A stretch of 64,000 nucleotides of DNA, taken from assembly GCF_001039355.2 (NCBI RefSeq), contig NW_019775991.1:390662-454661 (forward strand), written 5' to 3'. This stretch comes from Lingula anatina. Its lineage: Eukaryota > Brachiopoda > Lingulata > Lingulida > Lingulidae. The notes under the pieces are model-generated. The model was not told where the DNA came from and ran no database searches. It worked only from the letters and a program-made list of their open reading frames with translations. Both the position numbers and the translations under genes were made by a program. The stretch's first letter is position 1; every line of letters starts with the position of its first letter. This document shows positions 34,666-47,600 of this stretch, piece by piece.

Positions 34666-37237
34666 ATAAATCATCAAACCAAGTCCGTGTAATCTAAAAG
34701 CTACTGTGTGGCATCATGCGTTCTGGACAACCATGAAGCCTGTAAACCTTAAGTCACCTCCTTCGATAGGAGTGAGATATTTGTCGAAACTGTTACAAAA
34801 TGCCCCAATCACGTTCTCTCCCAGAAAGCATACATACTAAAACCATGGGCTTAAAATTCTCTCCACACGCGGACTGATCAGACTACTCAGGTGATATTAT
34901 CATGCACACACCCTTCCAAGAGGTATTCTAGGGACCCTCGTTTGACCATTGATGGGAATCTACAAGAAATACAATGGTTCTTCAAAACCATCTTGATTCC
35001 AGTGATGGCTGACCAGGTCCCGGTACCTGTGGGGTCACTAAATGTACCATGCATTCTCAACTGAAATCTCATTCCATTTGCAAGAGGTGACTTCGGGGAA
35101 AACTCCAGTTTTCATTGTCAGTACACTTGCTTACAGTGCTCGTCTGCTGAGAATTTTTTTGCAGAAATACAATATTCTGAGGATGGAGCAAACATCTTTG
35201 AGGCCTGATATTAACCCTACTGAACACCTGTGGCACGAATCGAAGTGTGCAATGCAGGGAAAAACTAACACCCTTATAACCCGGACAAACTCCGCCAGGC
35301 TTTATTAGAAAATTGGGACAATATCCCATAAAAAAGAATTGATACCCTTGTTGAAGGCATGTCCAGTTTCCTATAGGAGATAATGGCAATGCGCGGTAGA
35401 TAAACACCATTTTGCACACGTAACCTTTAACAATCACAGCAAAGCGTCAGATTTGAGGGTATACAATTAACTGTATAAAAGGTATAAAATGGATATCTAC
35501 AACTTACTTTTTTGCATTTTCTGTACCACTTACCATGTTTTATGTGATATTTGGAATACAAAACACTGTTTTAACAGTTTCTACTGCGAGGTTATCAACT
35601 GTAAAAAGAGGCACATGGAACTGGACATACATGTAAGACAACTTTTTTTTACCAATTGTGTATATATCAGAGCTGCAAATTTATTACGTGGTAATTAGCA
35701 ATTGGCTTATGTCGCACGTCTCACAAAGTTTACCATGTGCCTGACACCTTTCTCGTCCGGACCTGTACTTGCATCTCTCCGCTATCGAGTTCCAGTAATG
35801 TAAACTCTCCCAGACCGTTAAAGGTGTAGTTCAGACCGTCCAAAGTAACGAGATGAGGGTCCCCGCCAATGTTTCCTGGAATATATGATGTTACGATCAC
35901 AAAAACGTATTACCTCAACATTACAATATTGCTCTTACTTTCTCAAAGTTTTTGACTCCACCTCCTCCCCGTAAGGTGCATTAATTTCTTTAGAGTGAAC
36001 TTCAGTGTAAAAAAATAAACTGAATAGAGGCTGAAATAACTTCAAGTCCTTTTGAACATGCATGTTAAGTCATTGAATCTTGTGCCTTAACCAGCACCAA
36101 CCATGTCGGCTTTATGTTGGCTCGCGGGGAAAAGGTGGGAGCATTGTATGCCATTTGCAAGTGGGTATGGAAGTTTCAAAATGCTTGTTGTTCTTACAGT
36201 TCTCTTTAACACAGGCCTGTTCAATATCATGAGGAAATATAGGGAGACCGAGGTTTCTTCATCGGGCTTGGAAGAGGAAGAGGAAGAAAGAAGAGCTTTA
36301 GTTTTGAAATACTGGTATAGGTAGGGGATAATGGAAAATTGAGCTTGAAAATATATCTCATTGTGATGAAACGATATCAGAAAGACCCTCACGCCGTCGT
36401 GGAGGAATGTATCCCTCGCAGTCGTTGGATGGTAAAAGATTGTAGAAATGTTGGCACATAAAGGTGCTCTCTACGCAGCATTTCTGATACCCGAATTCCT
36501 CCGAATCTGGTCTCTGCAAAAATTGAAAATAAAAACAGGTGCAGTGGGATACGTGTACTAAGCAAGTTACTGTAACAATCTTTATAGTCTAAATTATTTA
36601 AAGTTATCTAAATGTTCTGCTAACAAGGGCATTAGCAATTTTCAAAGAAGACTTGTGAACCGTTAACAAAAAATCAGGCACTTATCATTAAGATTTCCTA
36701 GTTTTTTTTTGTTTGTTTTTTTTAGAATTATACCCCATGTTGTTCAAACCCACACTGTGTATAATTAGAGTTTGTGTGTTGCACCAATAGTCTCATCATT
36801 TACTGTATGTATTTAAGAACCGGTAACAAATGCATTTCTTACATTAAAAGCACATACAGGGGGTATATATACTCACGGTAACGTTCTCTATGTGACCTCC
36901 ATGTGGGCTACCAACCAAGAGAGAACCCCAGTCAGGTGAACTCCTCCATCTTGAGTAACAACAACTCCGCCTTAAATATGTGCGCAGGGAAGAAGATCGG
37001 TAGCACATTCTGCCAGAATTATATTCACGACTTTTCCACATGTAACTAAATCTGGGGACAGAGTATACATTTGACAAGTAGTGAAATTATATCTTACACA
37101 CACACACACCCTACTATATGCACTCATTCTCAGCATATAAGTCCATTTGAAGAAAACAGCAAAGTGAGAAATGAAGTTAAATATATATTCGTGAATTCAG
37201 CGTTTGCTAAATTTCAGGTGAAAGAAATTAATAAGCC

Positions 37238-37271
<34 letters not shown>

Positions 37272-40200
37272 GTAAATCAATGACATTTTTAAAATCCATG
37301 CCTTGCTAGTATGGGGAATTTTCATATTCAGTAACGAAAGCTTTACCCTATTTTATCAACGAACGTACAATAAATTACATACCCTTTTCATTCAAACCCA
37401 ATATAGAGGCGCCTTTCACATGCTAAAGTGTCCAACAAAAGGAATGAATTCGTACTTGCATTCAATTTTTTAAAACATACATGTGTATAGAACAAAAACC
37501 CACGACTGTCTTAATTCAAATTCAAAATTTGATTTTGCCATGTCTTTACATTACACAAAGAGCTCTAAATGGTAACGTGTGTTCCGGGTCATTTAATTTT
37601 AATTTTTATGTTCAGTCGTGATTCAATCTGGTAATTTATATCTGCCGTAAGGATGTTTTTATTAATATTAAAACTGTAACTCAAGGGGCTTTGCGTCATG
37701 GCCAATACTAGATAACGTATGTTCCCTAGAAAAATTGTCAGAAAGTTTAATTTTGTTCAAGCACTTGGGGCAATAGAAAACAATGTTTTCTGTTGCTGAT
37801 CGAAAAATATATTGTGATTTCATGACAGTTTGACATTTCTGATATATTTGGAGCACAAGGGAAAAATAACTTATGTAATATTTATTTTACTGTCGGTATG
37901 GTGTATTTTCCCCGTTTTTTAATATTCAGTGACAAACGAACTAAAGTCGATCAAAAGCAATTTACTGCTCTATACATAAAGTCATTACAACTTTTTACAC
38001 TTTACACTTGTAGGAGATAAAAAAAAAAAAAAAAAAAAAACAGTGAAGATTGAATTTTCAAAGTGAGTAAAACGTTTCACAACTGCACGTTTTGCATTGG
38101 GACAGGAATGTATGTTTCTTTTTGGACTGGCACCTCTATATTGGGTTTGGGCGTTTTGACTTTTTGTACAATGCACTGTTATTAATACTAAAAAAATTGA
38201 CTGAGCTGAAGAGTTATTACCAGATGTTCATTTATCTAAGAAACACAATTTGTCATCAACCTTTAGTGTATTTTTTGCAATCCATGAGAATGTAGTTCTG
38301 TCGTACTTCGTATAAAACATTTGCATGACTCTCTTCTATTACCATAAAGTCTTGCTGAATTGAGGATTTATTGATAAATAACATATTAATAAAAGCACTA
38401 TACAACTCTTAACAAAGACATAACCAAAAGACGTAACAAATGTGTTCTGTTTCTTTTTTCATTCTTAAAAGTTGCCGCAAGCTAATCATTGACTTATTTA
38501 AAATATACAATCTAAACATTTATGTTGACGTCAGACATCAAATTCGTTTTCTGACAAGTTGCAGATTTTCTACTTTGGTAAATAAATAAATATTTTGGAG
38601 GATGTGAGATAGAGCTGTGAGCGAAGTTTTCACAAATTTCAGTTTGCTTATGTTTTTTACTTGTGTGAGATCAGATAAATCTAAGTATATTAGTTTCATT
38701 TTTAAGTTGCTAGACTGAGTTCCTCTTGAACAAACAGTTCTTCCGCTCTCTTATTTTTATAAAGATAAAAAAATTAAAATGGCCTTATACATGTATACAG
38801 ACAATTAGTGACAATTTTGAGGTAGAAATGCATGCATATTTCTAGTTGTAGGAGGTAATACTAATTTGTTATTGGGATAATTATTACTACAACAGTTAGA
38901 CACCGTTGGAGGTCGTTGATGGCATCATCACTGCTCGTTGCTACATCGACCAGTTTCTGCAGCCTCGCATGATCCTGTTCATGCAGCAGCACCCCGACGT
39001 CACTGTTTTTCAACAGGATTCAGCATGAGTGACCCAAGCGTATTTGGAAACCCAAAGTATAGGTATGTCCTACCCTGGCCCTATACTACCCTACTACCCT
39101 AGCCGCTAAATAGACACTAGAGCAAGAGAAGAATTTGATTCCGCAGGACATCATCTGACGCCAAGTCCGAAGCATGCGGCAACGGATCGCCGCCTGCATC
39201 AAAACAAAAGGAAACAATACCCGTTGTGACTTCTGATTAGCAGGCGTCGTTTTTTTTTTAGATTATTTTTGAAACTTGAAATTTTTGTTTCTGTATGCCA
39301 ATATATTAAACAAATAATTCAAATGAAAAAATACAGTTTAGGGCTTGAAATTAATAATTATTTCAAATTATGTGGTCTCGAACATTTTTATAGCTGTCAG
39401 CATACAGCATTTGTCAAAAAGGTTGTCCCACCTTCAGTATCATGTGCTTTTATTTATAAATGATCCCATCACAGGAGAATATTGTTATAAATAGTGATTT
39501 TCATTCCAGATACCATTACTAACATGATTAGTGGTACAGAAAATACAAACTAACCAAACTAACCGTAAAGATATCAAAATAAAATACCATTTATTCACAT
39601 TTATTACATGTACCCCCTCAAATCCGACGTTTCACTGTGATTTTCACAGAGGTAAAGAAATGTCCATTAAATTGAAGAGACACCACTAAATGTCACCATA
39701 TTTTCACACATTTAGCATTAGAGCAGGGGACTTCGGGGTGATCCAGGCTTCATCATGACAGCACACGTGCACACAGTTCTCATGTGGTGAGTGATATGTT
39801 GCAGAAACCCATTGTTCTGAGGCTGGAGAAACCATCTTTGAATCCAGATTATAACCCTACTGAACGCCCGTGTCATGAATTAAGTGTGCAATCCAGAAAA
39901 GAACCAAACTCCAAATAGTCCAGACCAATTCCGCCAAACTTTTTAGGAAACATATGGCAATATCCCACAAAACAGAATTGGCGCCGTCTACAGGAGATAA
40001 TGACAGTGCGCGGTAAACACACACACTAATAGACACGTGGCATTTAACGAGCACACCCTAATGCTAAATGTTTGTAAATTTGGTGACATTTGGTGGCGTC
40101 AATTCAATTTAATGGGCATTTCTTTACCTCCGTTAAAATAACAGTAGAACATCGGATTTGAGGGGGTACATGTAATACATGTGAATAAATAATTTTAATA

Positions 40201-41620
40201 TGGATATCTTAACCGCTAGTTTGCATTTTCTGCACCACTAATCATGTAAGTTATGGTATATGGAATAAAAACCACCATTCATAGTAATTAACTCCTGTGA
40301 TGTGATGATTTATAAAGAAAAGCACATGAAACCGGGGGTGGGACAACCTTTTTGACCAGTGTTGTATATTGAGAATGAGAGGTTACTAATGGTGGAAAAT
40401 AAAATGTTGTGCCTTAGAAGAAATAATTCCTTAATTTAACTATTCTTTCTGATAAACCGACACCATAAACACAGTTGTACAACTGCACTTGTCAAGTAGG
40501 GAAAATGCAAGTGTTTTTTAATGTACTAGATTGCAACTGAAATCCTCTGAAACCATTCAACCACTTTAAGAATCTGTTCAGTTCAAAGGCCAATAGATAC
40601 ATTTGTACCAGAATTTAAAAGTCTTTCGAGAATTTTTGATAGAGAATTCTTTATCGTCCACTGTGCAGTGCAATAAGACTCCATTTTAAAGACCCAGGAC
40701 GAACTTAGCTTAGTTTATTATCATTATTAATTCATATTATCATTATAGGGCACCACCAATGGTTTTTGTGCCTACCGTGAGTCCCGCGTAACCTGCCACC
40801 AGTTGCATGGGCACGGGTCCAAATTAAACTCACTGAAATTCCTGGGGTAATAAGCAAACTCTTTCTTCGTCCACTGATAGCATTGCAGAGCAGCAGGTCC
40901 CTGACCACTGTTTTCCTCCAGGCGAAACATCCAGGTACCTACCTCACCTGCAGGAAAAATATGTCCCTCAGTAATAAATATCACTTTCTGTCTGACACTG
41001 AGTAAAAATAACATGCGACAGTTTGATACAAGTAAGTTCTGAATAAGAAGCGATCAAAAAGGCGTGTCGACATTCATTGTTCGAAAGTCCTAAATTTTAG
41101 AGGGATGGGCTTGTAGGCAAGGGGTCTAACTACAAATTGAATCCCCTTTTGGTCGGAAAAGGACCTTCCCGAAATAACATTAACCTAAATTAAATGTCAT
41201 TTCACAAAGAGGGTAAACAAAGGGAGTAAAAAGCTCTCTTTTTGGCTAAAGAACGCCATTTAAAATTGTTGGCGAAGTGATTGTAGTCAATAATTTAAGT
41301 ACTTGTCATTTTTATTTTCTTTCTTTTTTCCAGTTTTTGGATCAAGTTATGTGGCAATATTTTATACCAGTATTTCCCACATCCGTGTCCAAATCCGCCA
41401 TGATACTTTTCCCGGAAGCTGGTATATTGTAGTAGGTATTCGGGCGGTCATCACTTCCGTCCCCCGCGCTGTATCCCGCCACTGGTATTCCTTTCCGTTT
41501 GTATGAGGGGACATATTTTTCGAAGACAGCCTTGGAGTAGGCTGCAAGAATGATAAATCTCTCAAGAATTGGTCAGTCAAAATAAAAAAGGATGTCACAC
41601 TGAGAGTGCGCAACGTTACC

Positions 41621-41681
<61 letters not shown>

Positions 41682-44600
41682 GACTTGATATTTAATATGG
41701 AATATTTTTTCCAAATCATAATTCATCAGTTTTTTTCCTGTTTTGCTGACTGATAAATGAAAATAAGGATTGAGATCGTGTTTTAATAACTTTTAATAAT
41801 CTCTTTGATGTCATTGTGACATCAGTTCATTAACTGAATTCGCCAGTGAAGCAAACAAAAATACATTGCCTATTCTAAGTCATACGACAACTATTGAAAG
41901 CGATATTCTGGATCTCCATATTTTCCAAATTATTGTCTTTAAAAGAGTTACACGCCCCACAAAGGACCCTCATGTCAGTGACTATAGTCATGCTTGACTT
42001 CATCCCAGCAGGCAAACGACATTGATTCTACGTTGATTCAACGTTGATTCACCCAAATAAACGTTGATTCAACGGTGAATCAATGTCGTTTGTCTGCTGG
42101 GATCTGGCCGCTACCAGAGCTTTCAAGCGGCAAGGCATTCCTTGGAATAGGTTTTTAGAGTTTAGTCTGAAATAAAATTCCAGGCAACTGTCAAAACTTG
42201 TTCAATTTGGTTCCGTTTTGTTGAAGGACATACAGGCCGTTGATTCGGCGAGTAATGACCTACCCACATATTGTCTATGTGATTCAAAAATGGCGATTTT
42301 TATGACCAAGGTAACTGCTCATTCCTCTGTAAGTTACATGCTATTAAAAGTGCTCTGTGTAAACGAGCAATCTCATCGTGCAACCTTAAATTGTTCCTAA
42401 GGTGCCCCCTGTCAAATGATACCACATTAATTCACAGATTATTCCTTTATTTGATCTGGTTCAGGTTTTCATCGAGTACTACCATTGGTGTTTTGGCACC
42501 AATGTGGTATCCACTCCAAAGACTAACGCTGTCAATGACCCTAGTCACTTTAGAAGCAGCACACACTCCGTCGAAGGCCTCTTCAGGATGTATGTAAACT
42601 CTGTGAGCCGTACAGGTGAAATCTGACCTCAATAAAGAAATTATGCCACGCAGTTTCAGTGTTCTACCCAGAAACGGTAATGGCTCCAATTCACTAGAGA
42701 AACAGACGCCGCTGTTTTGCTGTTTAAAGTGTCTTCCTCAGAGGTCGTCTGGTATCCTAACCTGCTGAAACCAGGTTGGTGTTCTCTAAGAGTCTTGAGA
42801 AACGCGTTTTGGTGACAATTTGCCCCTCATTCTGAACGGACAGGGTGGATTTTGTTTAGTTGCAACAGCATATCCGGAAGGACAGTGAGTCCTGTACCCT
42901 GGTGGTAAGATTTTGATACATTGGGCGTGGCCTCTGTGTAGGTACATCAGATTTGGCATAACTCTATAAAAATGTACGAACCATTCCGTGTGACACAATA
43001 ATCTGTCTGGCAATGTCAGTCTTTTTCGCTCCATTCTGGCATAAATGAACAATTTTGTAAAACATTGCTTAACTAATTTTGCGCACTGCAAAACCGACCG
43101 CTTCCATGCAAAAATTCAAATTCTTAGATGCAGTAGTTGCCGACATATGGATACTTTTTTTGATAGAACCATGCTTCGCCAAAGCCAAGCTTGGACCTTT
43201 CCAAAGGAGCACTACCCAATTAAATTACTGCATATTATACAATGCAACCGTACAACAGACATAGTAGTCACTAAATAGTTAGCGACACACCTGACAAGTC
43301 AGATATCTGATATGAGATCTGAGTTTTTTTTTTTAAAGAACGCATTTTTTACCAATGTATACCTTTGAAACTTAAATATTCCATATTAAATGTCAATTCT
43401 CTATATAGTTGAGTGGAAGTAATTGAATTAATGTTTTGTTTGATGAAACTATTATTAAATTTGAGTATGTAACTACATTTAAATGTAATTAATTATCTCA
43501 GTAAAGAACGCCCTGACCCCCTTTCGATTTTCTGAAAAAAATCATACCAGTGGTCCCATCCTGAAATAACAACTTTGACTAAATGAATCATACATGTAGT
43601 TCTAAACCGTACCAAATGGCACCGCTCGCCTTCTAAAGCGCCAAATATTTTCGCGGCCCTTCAGCTGACCCCGAACCCCACGCCAAGAGTGGGAGACACC
43701 CCCCCCTTCAAATAATCCTGGATCTGACACTGCAAACCACCCCTGACCGATAATATGGAGTGGCCTCAATCTTTGAAATGAACAAAAAATACCCTTGCAT
43801 AGATTTATTAGGTTATTTATTAGGTTACAAAGTCAAGGAAATTCAAATTTAGTCTTTGCAGTATTTTTTATCATTCAAACAGAAAAAGTGATATGTACGA
43901 CGTACAATTCCATAACAGCGGCAATTTTAATAATAAGGATGAACGCGACGTCATAAAAGTAGGCAAGGGATTAATGTACATTTTACTAAATTTTTGTTGA
44001 TTTTCCATCCCGCGTCTTATTTTCCTAGTTGAAATAAACACTTTGGATTTTTGTGTGATAAAAAAACTAATAACAATTTGAAAAGTCCTTTTCCCAATTA
44101 CGTATTTGCCCCGCCCCTAATTGTATAGGCTTGACAGTACGTCATGATTGTAGATATATATATAGTCCGACCGTGTAGTGTCTACTCAACTTCACACAGC
44201 AGTTTATTCTGGGAATAATTTGAAATCAAAATGGCGGATTGCATGTGTAATGGAGTTCCGATAATATATATATATACATTTATATTCGACATAAACATAC
44301 ATATATGTTTTGCAATATCATATTTGCAACGGTAGGAAATACTTTCAGGTACAATGTTTATGTAACACAGTCATAATGCTTGATTAAACGTACTGATTGG
44401 TCAGTTCATATACTGTATCAGCCAAAAAACAAGAAAAGATGCTCCAACTTTGATGTGAATGCGTTTCACACTCACCTTCGTAAAACCAGTTTATGTCTTG
44501 ATATATGAACTTGACGAAGGAGAACTGGCCGTCAGTCATCAGGACGGCTTGGAAGTTATTCACCTGTAGAGAAAATGTCCTCGGTGAAAAAGTGAAACAC

Positions 44601-47600
44601 AGATTGTTGTGTATCAAATACCAAACACACGATTGGTGTAATTGTAACTATTAACATTTCTCTACATTATTTTTCTTTCTATGTCCCCTGATAATTTAGC
44701 ACTATAAGATAAGTTGTATGAATGCCGTCGGCAAGGATAATTCAACTTGCACAAAACGAAATATGTATATTTTTTATGATAATAATAACCTATTTACAAA
44801 ATAATCATAATCACAAAAGATGCATGACACCAAAATTATTTTCCAGAGATACAAGGACTGCTGTCATAACGTATGCCATCACACTTTTTATATGCGCGGA
44901 ATAACTACTGCATATTGCATTTTTTAATATGTTATATTGCAAAAGATGTGCAGTAAATGGCTATAAGTAAAAACAGTTAAAATTTTAAAATTCTAAAAAT
45001 GACATCAGCACATGATCTTAGGAAGGGCACCAATCTTATCCGACTGCTTTCCCACCCATCTATTTTATCAGTAACTTGGCAAAGGCGTGTCATTCTGAGC
45101 AATAGAAATGGTAAGAAATCGCAATAAAACTATCTGCAGGGTAGGGTACTAAGTAAAGGCGACACAATTCAATCGTTCTGTTGCATGAGATATTATCATT
45201 TTCTTACTGGAATATGCTGTAGACGAGATTCGCTGCAGCGGTTATTCCTATAATACCGGTAATAATACCGGTACCGAAATCCATAGGAATAGTACCGCAA
45301 GGCGCAGGCGCTGACGTAAGGCGGAAGGTTGGTCCACGTAACCACCATTACCCAGGTTGGGGTGAATTCTGGAACAAGAAGAAACCAGTGTAGTTGACGT
45401 CAGCTGATGAATACTGTGTAATCTTAAATTTATAGTGTTTTTGCAAAATTGGATTTTTTGGAAGGAATGATATTATTGAAACATATTGAGATAAGGAAAA
45501 GCCACAAGATTAGGATCTGAGATAGACAGACTTCTGCTAAAAAAAGGGTGATCTGCCATACTTACTTTAAAAATATTTAAACTTGAACTATTTTCATATT
45601 TGAACAAGTTAAAATTCAACTGAAGTCATTTTACTTATTATAAATTTTACCACCTGCAAGGGCTTGGTTATGAATTTGGGTGTAATGTTTAGCATCATAG
45701 GCAGCTCGGGCAATGATGGCTTCTGTTGCAGCCTTCCCGTCATTCACTTCGTACACTTGATAAAATACCAGCTGAAACAGGCAAAATTTTCTGAACAAGA
45801 CCATTAAAATTGTGCTTTCATCAGTGGAAGCACAGTTTAAGTGGGAATCTAAATTTAGTAGCTCCAAATAATTAGAGGTGGAAAATGGGTCACGGTATAC
45901 ATCTGTACTTGAAATTGAAGATGAGTTCACATTTTACTTATCATTATACTTATTATCATTATACTTATTATTATTATTATTTAGTATAATAAGTATAATA
46001 CACTCATTATACGTTCTATTATTATTATAATTATTATACCAGTTCCGGGTCGAATATGAATAAGAGGTCATCGAAACACAAGTCTTAAACCGTGTTGTTA
46101 TATGATCACGAATTTTGAAAACGAGACACTTTGAGACTTGTCTGTTTGTTTGTTTGTTTGTTTGTTTATCTGTCTGTCCGTCTGTTTTTTGTTTGTTTGT
46201 TTTTTTGTTTATTTGTCCGTCTGTCTGTTTGCTTGTTTGTCTGTCTGTCTATCTTTTTGTTTGTTTGTTTGTCTGTCTGTCGCCTCTGTCCGTCTGTTTG
46301 TCTGTCTGCCTGTCTGTCTTTTTGCTTGTTTGTTTGTTTGTTTGTTTGTTTTTGAGGGAGGGGTAACTATGGCTACCAATGCTTTTTTAATTGATTTTTT
46401 AAGTCATTTATTTTTTCTTTGTTTTTGAAAATCTTGTCTGTTTTGATTTTCAGTCTCGTCTCATCTTATAGGTAAAAGTGCGCTTGCACTGAAGTTTGCT
46501 TCAATAAGCGGGTATACAAACAATCACGCTAAGACGCGCAGTGGACACAGTCCGTATTTGATCGCACAAGTGCCCTTGTACTCAGACAGGTGTATCAAAT
46601 ATTGCTATGTCTAAATGGTTTACTCCGTACATGTAGGGAGGCAGGGGAAGAGTAAGTGAGGTGTAGGGAAGAACAAGATGAGGAGGAGGAGGAGGAGGAG
46701 GAGGGTGTACTTCCTCTTTCCTACGCTTCCTCCTCCTCATCCTGTTATTCTCTACACCTGCTTACTCTTCCCCTGCCTCTCTACATGTACCTCCTCCTCC
46801 ATATTGACTCCAAGTGTTTGTGAACCACACAATATCACTTAAGGTATTTGGTTCTTATACCCCTCTCTCATTCGTAAATAGTCAAGGCGCCGCTCATGAT
46901 GTTAACACACTATATTGTCAACCGTAGTACCCCAACATACAAGCTTGAACTATAAGAATTTTTGACACAGTTACTGAATACACTATTGACACACTCAATT
47001 TTAAGTTATAAGGCAGTCAGACTTCGAGTAAGCTTCACTGTTGACACACTCTTTTGTAGGTCAAAGGCGTCCAGTATGTAAGCCTTATAAAACTCTAGAA
47101 TTTTTGATACAACTACTTCATTGTTGACACACGCTATTGTAAGCTATAAGGAAGACAGAACTCAAGTGAGCTTCATTGTTGACACGCTCTATTGAAAATC
47201 GTAGTTGCCCAAAATTTACTGTTTGGAGTGTAAACCATTTAGACATAGCAATATTTGATACACCTGTTTGAGTACAAGGGCACTTGAGCGATCAAATACG
47301 GACTGTGTCCACTGCGCGTCTTAGCGTAATGGTTTGTATACCCGCTTATTGAAGCAAACTTCAGTGCAAGCGCACTTTTACCTATAAGATGAGACGAGAC
47401 TGAAAATCAAAACAGACAAGATTTTCAAAAACAAAGAAAAAATAAATGACTTAAGAAAAAACAATTTAAAAAAGCATTGGTAGCCATAGTTACTCCGCCC
47501 TCAAAAACAAACCAATAAACAACCAAAAAAAGGTCGACAGACAGGCAGACAGACAAACAAGCAAATAAATAAACAAGCAAACAAACAATCCACCCATAAT

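Noticed and set aside
36087-36392. Minus-strand frame with Ser run
   Set aside because: No domain, no splice support, and no counterpart in gene B; overlaps the intron between AMOP and VWD exons.
46115-46428. Plus-strand frames reading [16 protein letters not shown]
   Set aside because: Translation of a TGTTTG/TGTCTG tract that is part of the foldback arm; all three frames are open, so it is not coding evidence.
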